NCBI GenBank assembly: GCA_031277945.1
Contig: JAITLK010000003.1
Coordinates: 643,104 to 707,103, forward strand
From: Microbacterium sp.
GTDB taxonomy: Bacteria; Actinomycetota; Actinomycetes; Actinomycetales; Microbacteriaceae
Reading direction: 5' to 3'
Length of the DNA: 64,000 bases
Under the pieces are notes generated by a model. That model ran no database searches. It worked only from the letters and a program-made list of their open reading frames with translations, and was not told where the DNA came from. A program made the translations under genes and the position numbers. Shown here in pieces: positions 9,017 to 17,808 of the stretch. Position 1 is the stretch's first letter. Each line of letters begins with the position of its first letter.

Positions 9017-9628
9017 ATGACACAGCCGGTTTCACCGTATGCGGCAGCACTCGGAGACCGGAGGAATCGGCTCGCCGCGCCGCTGCAGCGCTACTTCGAC
9101 ACGATTCCCGACGGGTACGTGGGGCGCGGCGAAGGCGTTTTCCACGTGGTGGGCACGCCCCGTAAGTGGCTCTGGCCGCTGCTGCGACCGCTACAGCGCA
9201 GCGCCGTCGTGCCGGCCGGCTTCTGGCTCGATGTCCCGTTCACCGTGGTGAACCGGACGATCGGCGAGCGCGGGATGGGAGTGCGCACCTTTCACCTGCC
9301 GACCGGGGACTTCACGATGACCGACATCGTCGCCCGAAGCGGCGTGGGGACCGCGGACGCCATCGGGACCCCGGCGCGGGTGAGCGCTCGATTCGATCTC
9401 GACGTCCGGGATGAGAAGCTGCTGATCACCAGTCGACGCATCGGCCTGCGCATCGGCCGGCTCCGCCTGGGGACTCCCCCATGGTTTCCCGCGCGCATCC
9501 GCATCGTCGAGTATGCCGAGGGCGACGGGCACGGCATGTCGTTCACCCTGGATCTCCCGCTGATCGGCCGCGTCTACGAGTACCGCGGTTCCTTTCGGTC
9601 GTACCGCATCGAGAAGGCGGAATCGTGA
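9017..9628 (+). CDS. DUF4166 domain protein
   Basis: A 203-residue soluble protein matching DUF4166 in length and in its features: YFDTIPDGYVGRGEGVFHVVGTPRKWLWPLLRPLQ, VPFTVVNRTI, and the terminal FTLDLPLIGRVYEYRGSFR. Its biochemical role is not known to me. The stop overlaps the GTG start of the next gene as GTGA, so the two are translationally coupled. A palindrome-bearing promoter lies just upstream. Confidence 0.85.
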   Translation: MTQPVSPYAAALGDRRNRLAAPLQRYFDTIPDGYVGRGEGVFHVVGTPRKWLWPLLRPLQRSAVVPAGFWLDVPFTVVNRTIGERGMGVRTFHLPTGDFTMTDIVARSGVGTADAIGTPARVSARFDLDVRDEKLLITSRRIGLRIGRLRLGTPPWFPARIRIVEYAEGDGHGMSFTLDLPLIGRVYEYRGSFRSYRIEKAES

Positions 9629-10581
9629 GGGACGGCCGTGTGGTCATCGGCGGGGCAACCGGCTTCGTCGGCACCCACCTGGTGGACCGCTATCGCCGCG
9701 CCGGACGCGAGGTCATCACGATCGGGCGGCGCGGGTGCGATGTCGCCTGGGACGACCCGGACGCCATCCGTGCCGCCGCCGACGGTGCGGCACTCGTGAT
9801 CGGCCTCGCCGGCAAGAGCGTGAACTGCCGCTACAACGCTCGTAACCGCGCCGAGATCTTCCGATCGCGCCTGGACACCACGGCAGCACTCTCGCGCGCG
9901 ATCGCCGCGTCCGACGCCCCCGCACCGGTGTGGATCAACTCGTCCACCGCGACCATCTACCGGCACGCGATGGATCGCCCGCAGACCGAGTCGGCGGGCG
10001 AGATCGGCACCGGATTTTCTGTTTCGGTCGCACAGGCGTGGGAGCAGGCCCTGATGGCAGACCCGCTCCCCACCACGCGGCGCGTGGCGCTGCGCACCGC
10101 GATCGTTCTCGGTGACGGCGGCGTGTTCGCCACGCTGCACCGGCTCGCCCGGCTGGGGCTCGGCGGCACGAACGCAGACGGCTGGTGGCCGGTGAGCCGG
10201 GCGCGACTGCGGGCCGGTACCGCTCACCTGCCGGGTTCGCGAGGCGGCGAACAGCACTTCAGCTGGATTCACCTCGACGATCTGGCCCGCGCGATCGATC
10301 TGATCGAGGAGCGCGAGGAGTTGTCCGGGGCCATCAACGCCTCTTCTCCGCACCCCGTGACCAACCGGGAACTGATGCGTGAGGTGCGACGAGTGGCGCA
10401 TGCGCCGATCGGGCCGTGCATGCCGCGGTGGATGAGTGAGATCGGAGCGCTGCTGATCAGGACGGAGACGGAGCTCATCCTGAAGTCGCGGTGGGTGGTG
10501 CCGGAGAAGCTCGTGAACGCCGGCTTCAGCTTCGAGCATCCCCACCTGCGCGGCGCGCTGGAGGCCTCGTTGCCCCGCTGA
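9625..10581 (+). CDS. SDR family NAD(P)-dependent epimerase-like protein (TIGR01777 type)
   Basis: A 318-residue protein beginning (M)RDGRVVIGGATGFVGTHLVDRYRRAG, with the Rossmann GGATGFVG motif, the LAGKSVNCRYNARN segment and WINSSTATIYRH, features of the TIGR01777/YfcH-type SDRs. The C-terminal PHPVTNRELMREV and the last 50 residues fit the DUF1731 tail. The GTG at 9625 overlaps the preceding stop. The reaction is unknown; the pairing with DUF4166 suggests that the two proteins act together. Confidence 0.87.
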   Translation: MRDGRVVIGGATGFVGTHLVDRYRRAGREVITIGRRGCDVAWDDPDAIRAAADGAALVIGLAGKSVNCRYNARNRAEIFRSRLDTTAALSRAIAASDAPAPVWINSSTATIYRHAMDRPQTESAGEIGTGFSVSVAQAWEQALMADPLPTTRRVALRTAIVLGDGGVFATLHRLARLGLGGTNADGWWPVSRARLRAGTAHLPGSRGGEQHFSWIHLDDLARAIDLIEEREELSGAINASSPHPVTNRELMREVRRVAHAPIGPCMPRWMSEIGALLIRTETELILKSRWVVPEKLVNAGFSFEHPHLRGALEASLPR

Positions 10582-10593
10582 TCCGCACCGGTG

Positions 10594-10635
10594 AACGACG
10601 AAGGCCCCCGGATCGGTCCGGGGGCCTTCGTCGTT
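10594..10635. terminator. Perfect 19-bp terminator hairpin shared with sucD
   Basis: AACGACGAAGGCCCCCGGA (10594-10612) pairs fully with 10617-10635 across the loop TCGG. It lies between two converging genes and can end transcription of both. There is no long T tract. Confidence 0.88.
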
Positions 10636-10640
10636 GCTGC

Positions 10641-11576
<936 letters not shown>

Positions 11577-12746
11577 TCAGGCGTTGGCCAGCTCGGCGGC
11601 CTTGTCGGCGCCCTCGTCCATGGTGGCGGCGAGGGTGACGAGCGGGTGGGCGTACTCGGCGAGGATCGCACGGCCCTCTTCGACCTTGTTGCCGTCCAGG
11701 CGGACGACCAGCGGCTTGGTGGCGGCGGAGCCCAGCTTCTCGAGGGCGCCCTTGATGCCGTTGGCGACCGCGTCGCATGCGGTGATGCCGCCGAACACGT
11801 TCACGAAGACGCTCTTGACCTGCTCGTCACCGAGGATGACGTCCAGGCCCGCGGCCATGACGTCCGCGGATGCGCCACCGCCGATGTCGAGGAAGTTGGC
11901 GGGCTTGACGTCACCGTGGTTCTCGCCGGCGTAGGCGACCACGTCGAGGGTGGACATGACCAGACCCGCGCCGTTGCCGATGATGCCGACCTGACCGTCC
12001 AGCTTGACGTAGTTGAGGCCCGCGGCCTTCGCCTTCGCCTCGAGCGGGTTCTCGGTGGCCTCGTCGACCAGTTCCTCGTGCTCGGGGTGACGGATCTCGG
12101 ACGCGTTGTCGTCCAGGGAGACCTTGCCGTCGAGGGCGACGACCTCACCCGAGCCGGTCAGCACCAGCGGGTTCACCTCGACGAGCGTGGCGTCCTCGCC
12201 CTTGTACACGTCGAACAGCTTGACGAACACGTCGGAGACGGCGTCGATCAGCTCCTCGGGGAAGTTCGCCTGCTTGGCGATCTCCAGGGCCTTGTCCTTG
12301 TCGATGCCCGTCAGCGGGTTCACCTCGACGCGGGCGAGCGCCTCGGGCTTCTCGACCGCGAGGACCTCGATCTCCATGCCGCCCTCGACCGAGCACAGGC
12401 TCAGGTAGGAGCGGTTGGCGCGGTCCAGCAGCACGGAGAAGTAGAACTCCTGCTTGATGTCCGCGCCTGCGGCGACCATGACCTTGTGGACCGTGTGGCC
12501 CTTGATGTCCATTCCGAGAATCGCCTCGGCGGCTTCGTAGGCCTCCTGCGGCGACTTCGCGACCTTGACGCCGCCGGCCTTGCCGCGGCCGCCGGTCTTC
12601 ACCTGAGCCTTGACGACGACGACACCGGTTCCGATCTTCTCGGCGGCCGCCTTCGCCTCCTCAGGAGTCTCGGCGACGATACCGGCGAGAACCGGCACCC
12701 CGTACTTCTCGAAAAGGTCACGTGCCTGGTACTCGTACAGATCCAC
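11577..12746 (-). CDS. sucC: Succinyl-CoA synthetase (ADP-forming), beta subunit
   Basis: A 389-residue ATP-grasp subunit starting [19 protein letters not shown]. Recognisable segments are [21 protein letters not shown] (nucleotide binding), [27 protein letters not shown] (metal and nucleotide contacts) and [14 protein letters not shown] / FLDIGGGAS, where the CoA and alpha-subunit contacts lie. GGAGGAACAAC precedes the ATG. It is first in the sucCD operon, whose upstream region holds a perfect 14-bp palindrome. Confidence 0.97.
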   Translation of the reverse strand: MDLYEYQARDLFEKYGVPVLAGIVAETPEEAKAAAEKIGTGVVVVKAQVKTGGRGKAGGVKVAKSPQEAYEAAEAILGMDIKGHTVHKVMVAAGADIKQEFYFSVLLDRANRSYLSLCSVEGGMEIEVLAVEKPEALARVEVNPLTGIDKDKALEIAKQANFPEELIDAVSDVFVKLFDVYKGEDATLVEVNPLVLTGSGEVVALDGKVSLDDNASEIRHPEHEELVDEATENPLEAKAKAAGLNYVKLDGQVGIIGNGAGLVMSTLDVVAYAGENHGDVKPANFLDIGGGASADVMAAGLDVILGDEQVKSVFVNVFGGITACDAVANGIKGALEKLGSAATKPLVVRLDGNKVEEGRAILAEYAHPLVTLAATMDEGADKAAELANA

Positions 12747-12783
12747 TGTTGTTCCTCCGGTGGGCTGCGATCTGGAAAAAGTC

Positions 12784-12797
12784 TCTCGATATCGAGA
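12784..12797. promoter_or_regulatory. 14-bp perfect palindrome upstream of sucCD
   Basis: TCTCGATATCGAGA lies 38-51 bases before the sucC start, in the 147-base gap to the divergent SseB-like gene. Its place in the probable leader or core promoter suggests a repressor site controlling TCA-cycle expression. The cognate regulator is not identified. Confidence 0.55.
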
Positions 12798-12893
12798 TAA
12801 CGACCGGTATCACAGCCTACTACCTCCGCCTGAGCGCCCGCGGCCGGTGTGCACGGCGCCGGAACCGGCCGTGCATCTGGGAGAATCGGAGCG

Positions 12894-13337
12894 ATGAACG
12901 ACAGCGCCACGCCCTCGCCCGACTCCGCCTCCGCCTTCGGGCCCGCCGCCGACGCGGCCCCGGGGTCTGCAGATCCGTCCGACCTGCTCGCAGAGCTGGC
13001 ATCGCGCGCGGAGGCGGGAGAGGCCACACACGTCGAGCTGGTGGACGCCTTCCTGGAAGCGACGGTGTATGTGCCCTCCGTCACCGATCCCGAGGGCGGC
13101 ACCATCGACCCCGTGATCACGCGCGTGGACGAGGTCGACTACATGGTGGTCGCCAGCACCACCGGCGCACTGGAGCACACCGGTGACGTGGCCAGATTCG
13201 GCGTTCCGATGAACGGGCGCAGCGTGATCACCGGCATGAACCCCGAGCTGGCCCTGATGATCAACCTGTCCTTCGGAGCATTCGCGATGCCGAAGGCGAT
13301 GCTCGACGACATCAGGTCGCGGAACCCGCTCGGTTGA
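12894..13337 (+). CDS. SseB-like N-terminal-domain protein
   Basis: A 147-residue protein. After an acidic, alanine-rich leader of about 35 residues comes a domain with LVDAFLEATVYVPSV, DYMVVASTTGALEHT, and GRSVITGMNPELALMINLSFG. This pattern (short alpha/beta domain, then a G-x(6)-NPxLxLxxN run) resembles the SseB protein N-terminal family, whose role in actinobacteria is unclear. The ATG has GGAG upstream. It diverges from sucC and is followed by a TetR gene on the same strand. The larger SseB-like protein encoded at 45246-46331 is a possible distant paralogue. Confidence 0.6.
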   Translation: MNDSATPSPDSASAFGPAADAAPGSADPSDLLAELASRAEAGEATHVELVDAFLEATVYVPSVTDPEGGTIDPVITRVDEVDYMVVASTTGALEHTGDVARFGVPMNGRSVITGMNPELALMINLSFGAFAMPKAMLDDIRSRNPLG

Positions 13338-13355
13338 TACTCAGTTTCACCTTTC

Positions 13356-13372
13356 GCGACACCGCGTATCGC
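13356..13372. promoter_or_regulatory. Near-palindromic candidate operator before the TetR gene
   Basis: The 17-base stretch 13356-13372 has arms GCGA-C-AC and GT-A-TCGC, symmetric except for single positions. It sits 15-31 bases before the TetR start, a usual place for an autoregulatory TetR site. There is no further support. Confidence 0.35.
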
Positions 13373-13386
13373 AGTACTCTCGTCCA

Positions 13387-14055
13387 ATGAGCACTCCTCG
13401 TCAGAGCACTGCAGACGTCTCGTCCGTGGTCGCCGCCGCCCTCACCCTGTTCGAGGAGCAGGGCTTCGAGCAGACGTCGGTCGATCAGATCGCCAAGGCC
13501 GCCGGCGTGTCCCGGTCCACGTTCTTCCGCCAGTTCGGCGGCAAGGACGACGTGGTGTTCGCCGATCACGAGTACGTGCTCGCCGAGGCGCGCGCCTTCC
13601 TGGATGACCGGCATGAGAATCCGTGGGTCGCGGTGACGGACGGAGCCATGCTGGTCTTCAAGCACTTCACGTCCGACATCGACGTGGCACGCAAGCGCTA
13701 CGAGCTCGTACGGCGCATCCCCGCCCTCCGCGAGCGCGAGATCGTCACCGTGTTCCGCTACGAGCGCCTGTTCGACGAGTACCTGCGCATCGCTCTGCCC
13801 GGGCTCGACCCGGTGGACGCGGTGGGATTCGCCGCCGTGGTCGCTGCCGTTCACAACCATGTGCTGCGACAGATGCTGCGCGGTCGCAAGGTGCCCGCGG
13901 CCACCCTGCGGGCAGCGCTGGATGATGCGCTGCACCGTTTCGGCGTGCACCCGGACGGTGCCCGCGCCGCCGAGGACGACGTGGTGGTGGCCGTCTTCCC
14001 CCGCTCGATGCCGATGGCAGAAGTCACCCGTCGCGTGCAGGCGCAGATCGGCTGA
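13387..14055 (+). CDS. TetR/AcrR family transcriptional regulator
   Basis: A 222-residue regulator. Its N-terminal helix-turn-helix is TSVDQIAKAAGVSRSTFFRQFGGKDDVVF at about residues 33-61, a textbook TetR recognition helix; the rest is an all-helical ligand-binding domain. The target genes are not obvious. It could act on itself, on the SseB-like gene before it, or on the type VII-associated cluster 90 bases after it on the same strand. Confidence 0.9.
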   Translation: MSTPRQSTADVSSVVAAALTLFEEQGFEQTSVDQIAKAAGVSRSTFFRQFGGKDDVVFADHEYVLAEARAFLDDRHENPWVAVTDGAMLVFKHFTSDIDVARKRYELVRRIPALREREIVTVFRYERLFDEYLRIALPGLDPVDAVGFAAVVAAVHNHVLRQMLRGRKVPAATLRAALDDALHRFGVHPDGARAAEDDVVVAVFPRSMPMAEVTRRVQAQIG

Positions 14056-14082
14056 CGCCGCCTCGTCGATGCTCCGGGCTAC

Positions 14083-14110
14083 TTGCCCATCCGATCAGCG
14101 TGTGTACCCT
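14083..14110 (+). promoter_or_regulatory. Possible promoter of the type VII-associated cluster
   Basis: TTGCCC (14083-14088) and TACCCT (14105-14110) are separated by 16 bases, ahead of a strong AAAAAGGGGG ribosome site at about 14130-14139. The spacing and partial consensus fit a housekeeping sigma factor, but each hexamer has mismatches. Confidence 0.35.
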
Positions 14111-14144
14111 GGCAGAGGAAGCAGACGCAAAAAAGGGGGCGTTG

Positions 14145-14891
14145 ATGACCGACGATGCTGAGCGATTCTTCGAACTGCGAGATGAATTCGACCGAGAAGC
14201 GCAGATGTACACCGAAGCGGCGGAGGGCGAGCAGCCCGCGTCGCACACCGATGAGACCGGTGCTCTCACCGTGAACATCGACTCCGACGGGCTGATCTCG
14301 TTCGCGATATCGAACGACTGGCAGAACCACATCGAGGCCTCCGCTCTCGCGGGCCGGCTGGTCGAGACCTTCCAGCAGCTCAGCACGGCTCGTCTGGAGG
14401 CGTGGGGAACACACCTCGGCGAGGCTCAGGAGCACGAGCACCGTGCCACGCCGCTGCCGCCCACAAGCGATTCCGTGGCGGAGAAGCTGCGCACCGCGTT
14501 GACCGAGAGTCCCGACGCGGCCTCCCAGGTGGAGCGGATGCTGGAGAACGTCCTGGAGATGCTCGAGGACATGACCGCTGGCTTCGATGAGACGTTCGCC
14601 ACCGCGATGAGCCGCGGCGGACGCGTGGACACCGTCGCTCCGCTGTCCGGTCACCTCACGGTGAACCTGACGACGGGCGGCCAGTTGCAGGGCATCACGC
14701 TGGATTCCCGCTGGGCTGCCCGCACGGCGGCGACGCAGATCGCACGTGAACTGAACGAGGCGCTGCGCGAAGCACACGAGGCGACCGCGGAGGAGCGCAC
14801 GTCCACGGCTCTCGCCGGAACGCCGCTGGAGAAGTACCAGCGCCTCATCGACGACCCCGACGGCTTCGTGTCGTTCATGACAGGACGGTAG
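14145..14891 (+). CDS. Protein with two tandem YbaB/EbfC-like domains, first gene of a type VII-associated cluster
   Basis: A 248-residue protein. Two stretches align with each other: residues 39-79 (GALTVNIDSDGLISFAISNDW...) and 169-210 (GHLTVNLTTGGQLQGITLDSRW...), each followed by an amphipathic helix (ALAGRLVETFQQL / QIARELNEALREA). This beta-beta-helix pattern is that of YbaB/EbfC proteins found beside mycobacterial ESX loci (EspL type). An acidic helical linker of about 90 residues separates them. A purine-rich site precedes the ATG; TTG one codon earlier is possible. It lies two bases before the EspC-like gene. A chaperone or adaptor role for the neighbouring secreted-type proteins is inferred. 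Confidence 0.72.
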   Translation: MTDDAERFFELRDEFDREAQMYTEAAEGEQPASHTDETGALTVNIDSDGLISFAISNDWQNHIEASALAGRLVETFQQLSTARLEAWGTHLGEAQEHEHRATPLPPTSDSVAEKLRTALTESPDAASQVERMLENVLEMLEDMTAGFDETFATAMSRGGRVDTVAPLSGHLTVNLTTGGQLQGITLDSRWAARTAATQIARELNEALREAHEATAEERTSTALAGTPLEKYQRLIDDPDGFVSFMTGR

Positions 14892-14893
14892 AA

Positions 14894-15211
14894 ATGGCTC
14901 CCGATCTCCGCACCAACTTCGAGGCGCTCACCAAGGACGCGTCCATCTGGGACGAGGCATCCAACACGCTCCGCACCAGCGGAAATTCGATCGCCGCCAT
15001 TCAGGTGACTCACGGCGCGTTCTCCTTCGCAGCCATGGATGTCGCCGATCAGTACGCAGAACTGCACCAGCGTGTCACGCAGCTCCTCGCGGACGGCGCT
15101 CAGGCGGCGAGCGACGGCGCCACGGCACTGCGCGAAGTGCGCGACATGTATCAGCAGATGGAAGAGGGAACCGTATCCGAGTTGTCGCGCATGTGGCAGC
15201 CGGTGGTCTGA
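14894..15211 (+). CDS. EspC/WXG100-like small type VII secretion-associated protein
   Basis: A 105-residue, signal-peptide-free, mostly helical protein. It has the features of the EspC (ESX-1 secretion-associated) family: an N-terminal helix with LRTNFEALTKDASIWDEASNTL, a central turn, and a C-terminal helix ending with the YxxxE motif YQQME at residues 86-90, the general export signal of type VII substrates. It is translated two bases after the YbaB-like gene. Homology is inferred from size, motif and context, as sequence conservation in this family is low. Confidence 0.65.
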   Translation: MAPDLRTNFEALTKDASIWDEASNTLRTSGNSIAAIQVTHGAFSFAAMDVADQYAELHQRVTQLLADGAQAASDGATALREVRDMYQQMEEGTVSELSRMWQPVV

Positions 15212-15224
15212 GGGGGACGACGAC

Positions 15225-15920
15225 ATGAATCCGATCATCGAGCGCGCACTGGCACTCCTGGAGAAGATCCGCCAGAAGATCGAAGAGATCGTGCGGCTGG
15301 TCAATGCCGCGCTTCGGCTCCTGCCCGCCGCGCTGTCCTGGGTGGCAGACCGGCTGCGTGAGGCCTGGGACGGCATGCTGCAGAAGATCGGCGAGATGTG
15401 GAACGCGATCGCCGAGTTCTTCAGTCACGTCGGCGACCCCTTCATGCTCAACGGCGCCGCCCAGGGATGGAAGACCGCCGCGGCCCAGGTGTCACGGATC
15501 AACGACACGATCATGGACGCCAACCTCTCCGTCGACGACAAGTGGACGGGCAGCGGCGCCGACCAGTACAAGCAGCGCATCGAGACGCAACGCCGCGCCA
15601 ACACGTCGATCATGGCGGACTACGCCGAGAACATCAGCGGTGCCATGACCGGCCTCGCCGTGGCGATCGGCGTGTTCTGGGGCGCGGTCGTCGTGGCGAT
15701 CCTCACTCTACTGGGCGCCCTCGCGGGAGCAGCCGTGGCGACGGGAACGATCGTCGGACTGCCCGCGGTGCCCGTGCTGGTGACGATCGGCGTCGTCGCG
15801 TTCCTGGCCGCTGTGGGCGCTGGTGTCGCCGTGCTGTATCTGACGGCCGGGCAGTCGCGTGCGACCATGATGTCCACCGCGGCGGGCATCGCGTCCTGGC
15901 CGCCGCTCGCGAACGCATGA
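15225..15920 (+). CDS. WXG-motif protein with a C-terminal double-membrane-spanning tail
   Basis: A 231-residue protein. Residues 1-70 are amphipathic helices. From residue 78 comes a WXG100-like hairpin, with the WTG turn at 107-109 (DKWTGSGADQYKQR) between two long helices. Two hydrophobic segments follow at about 143-168 and 180-206. WXG100 proteins are normally 100 residues and soluble; here the hairpin is extended at both ends and anchored, as in some polymorphic toxin or channel-like type VII effectors. A strong canonical C-terminal YxxxD/E signal is not evident. The next gene starts inside its stop (ATGA). Confidence 0.7.
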   Translation: MNPIIERALALLEKIRQKIEEIVRLVNAALRLLPAALSWVADRLREAWDGMLQKIGEMWNAIAEFFSHVGDPFMLNGAAQGWKTAAAQVSRINDTIMDANLSVDDKWTGSGADQYKQRIETQRRANTSIMADYAENISGAMTGLAVAIGVFWGAVVVAILTLLGALAGAAVATGTIVGLPAVPVLVTIGVVAFLAAVGAGVAVLYLTAGQSRATMMSTAAGIASWPPLANA

Positions 15921-16378
15921 CCGTTCCCCCCGCGCCTGTGCCGCAGCATGACCCAAGGACCGCGCGCATCATCGCGCGGTCCTCGGGTGTGCTCGCGCTG
16001 GCCGCCGCCGTGGCCACAACCGCCTTCGCTCTCGCCGCCTCCGAACCCCGCCTGATCGCCGCAGCCGTGACCGCACTCGTTCTGGGCCTCCTCAGCCTGT
16101 GCATCGCGGGATTCCGCTCGGCGCGGCCCGCGAATGCGAGCGCCGACGCGCCATCGCTCGCTCCGCTCGGGTGGCTGTGCGCGGCGACGTACGTCGTCGG
16201 CATCGCCGTACCCCTCGTGGGCTTCTTCGTGAGCATCGCGGTCGGGCTGAGCGGTGCGACTCCGCTCGCCGTGATCCTCTTCATCCTCGGAATCCTGTCC
16301 GCTTTCAGCGGGCTGCGCATTCTGCGCGCAGCGATGCTCCGGCGCCAGCAGCTGCCTCCGACGGCTCCCGCCCGATGA
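15917..16378 (+). CDS. Small four-helix membrane protein, cluster gene 4
   Basis: A 153-residue protein of unknown family. A short proline-rich N-terminus (MTVPPAPVPQHDPRTAR) is followed by about four membrane helices (SGVLALAAAVATTAFALAA; LIAAAVTALVLGLLSLCIA; WLCAATYVVGIAVPLVGFFVSIAV; LAVILFILGILSAFSGLRIL) and a basic tail. Overlap with both neighbours (ATGA at each end) shows that it belongs to the same operon. Its paralogue-like successor suggests that they form a membrane complex with the WXG protein. Confidence 0.7.
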   Translation: MTVPPAPVPQHDPRTARIIARSSGVLALAAAVATTAFALAASEPRLIAAAVTALVLGLLSLCIAGFRSARPANASADAPSLAPLGWLCAATYVVGIAVPLVGFFVSIAVGLSGATPLAVILFILGILSAFSGLRILRAAMLRRQQLPPTAPAR

Positions 16379-16821
16379 CGACTGCGCGCGGGGCGATGGC
16401 GGCGCGCGCCGCGGCCTGGGTGGCAGCGGCCGCCACGATCGCCTCCGCCACGACGGCTCTTCTGACCTGGCTGAACGTCGGCGCGGAAGCGGTTCTCGTT
16501 CCCCCCGCCGTGGTGGCAACGCTGCTCACCGCGGTCGGACTGATGACCACGGGCTACGGCTTCTCGCTGGCCCGCTCAGCCCCAGGCGCTGCCGTGTCGG
16601 TCGGCCCGCTCGTCCTCCTGACCGTGGTGGCGGCCGTCGACGGGGTCATCGCGAGCATGGGCATCTTCGTCCTCGCATCGTCTGTCGGCGCCCAGAACGC
16701 GTCAACGGTATCGATCATCGTGGTGCTCCTGGGTCTGACGATCACGATCTGCGGCCTGCGCATGATCCGCATCATTCGAACCCGCGCCGGCCTGCCGTCT
16801 CCGCCGACCGGCTCTGACTGA
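16375..16821 (+). CDS. Small four-helix membrane protein, cluster gene 5
   Basis: A 148-residue hydrophobic protein beginning MTTARGAMAARAAAWVAAAA with four predicted membrane helices, ending ITICGLRMIRIIRTRAGLPS. The end (GLRMIRIIRTRAG) resembles the SGLRILRAAMLRR end of the preceding product, so the two may be diverged duplicates. It overlaps the previous stop as ATGA, and a hairpin terminator closes the operon 57 bases later. No known family is recognised. Confidence 0.68.
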   Translation: MTTARGAMAARAAAWVAAAATIASATTALLTWLNVGAEAVLVPPAVVATLLTAVGLMTTGYGFSLARSAPGAAVSVGPLVLLTVVAAVDGVIASMGIFVLASSVGAQNASTVSIIVVLLGLTITICGLRMIRIIRTRAGLPSPPTGSD

Positions 16822-16877
16822 GACGTAGCGTCAGCGCGCGTTCTGCGCGGCACGGTACTTCCCGCATCCGACATGCG

Positions 16878-16911
16878 ACAGACGGGCACCCGCCAGCGGG
16901 TGCCCGTCTGT
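16878..16911. terminator. 16-bp hairpin between the type VII cluster and the second sugar operon
   Basis: ACAGACGGGCACCCGC (16878-16893) pairs perfectly with 16896-16911. It lies between converging transcripts and directly abuts the stop of the MalG-type permease at 16914. Confidence 0.85.
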
Positions 16912-16913
16912 TC

Positions 16914-17807
16914 TCACTTGATTCCGGTCATCGTGATGCCCTGGATGAAATGCTTCTGCATGGCGATGAAGAGCACCAGCACCGGGATCACGATCAGGAA
17001 CGATCCGGCCATCTGCAGGCCGTAGTCCGCCCCGTGACCACCCGCCTCGGCCGAGAACAGGGCCAGGGAGACGGGGAGGGTGTACATCGAGTCGTCCTGG
17101 GAGATGATCAGCGGCCACAGGAAGCTGTTCCATGACCCCATGAAGGTGAAGATCGCGAGAGTGGCGAGTGGCGCCTTGCACAATGGCAGCACGATCTGGA
17201 AGAACGTGCGGAACTCGCCTGCTCCGTCGATGCGCGCGGCATCCAGCAGCGAGTCGGGGATCTCCAGCATGAACTGCCGCATGAGGAACACGCCGAACGC
17301 GCCCACCATGCCCGGCAGGATCAGGCCCCAGTACGTGTTCACCATCCCGAGGTTGGCCACCAGCACGAACTGCGGGATGAGAGTGACGATGCCGGGGACG
17401 AACATCGTCGCCAGCACCACCACGATGATCGCGTTCTTGCCGGGAAAGCGCATCTTGGCCAGTGCCCATCCGACCATCGAGGAGAACAGCAGCGTGGTGG
17501 CGACCGTGGCCGCAGCCAGCAGCACCGAGTTCAGGAACGGGCGCAGGATGTCGAACTGGAAGAACCAGGCGGCGAAGTTGTCCAGCGTCGGGCTCTTCGG
17601 CCACCAGGTCACCGGACGGGACATGATCTCGGCCTTGGTCTTGAAGGCGCCGAGCACCATCCAGACGAACGGCAGGATCGTGGCCGCCAGCCCGATGGAC
17701 AGCACCACCATCACCACCAGGTTTCCCCAGCGGAAGGGCTTGCGTCGAGAACGGTCTTCCGCGGGCGCGGCCATCGCCACGCGCGCGGATCCATCGATAG
17801 CGGTCAT
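16914..17807 (-). CDS. Carbohydrate ABC transporter permease, MalG type (second operon)
   Basis: A 297-residue six-helix permease with EAA loop DAARIDGAGEFRTFFQIVLPLCKAPL and the usual C-terminal KHFIQGITMTG ending (FIQG...GIK). The ATG lies one base after the partner permease stop. Together with that permease and the lipoprotein it makes a second CUT1-type sugar importer. No ATPase is encoded nearby, as in the first importer. Confidence 0.93.
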   Translation of the reverse strand: MTAIDGSARVAMAAPAEDRSRRKPFRWGNLVVMVVLSIGLAATILPFVWMVLGAFKTKAEIMSRPVTWWPKSPTLDNFAAWFFQFDILRPFLNSVLLAAATVATTLLFSSMVGWALAKMRFPGKNAIIVVVLATMFVPGIVTLIPQFVLVANLGMVNTYWGLILPGMVGAFGVFLMRQFMLEIPDSLLDAARIDGAGEFRTFFQIVLPLCKAPLATLAIFTFMGSWNSFLWPLIISQDDSMYTLPVSLALFSAEAGGHGADYGLQMAGSFLIVIPVLVLFIAMQKHFIQGITMTGIK

Positions 17808-17808
17808 G

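Noticed and set aside
14145-16821. Complete ESX secretion locus
   Set aside because: No EccB, EccC, EccD, EccE or mycosin gene is present on either side.
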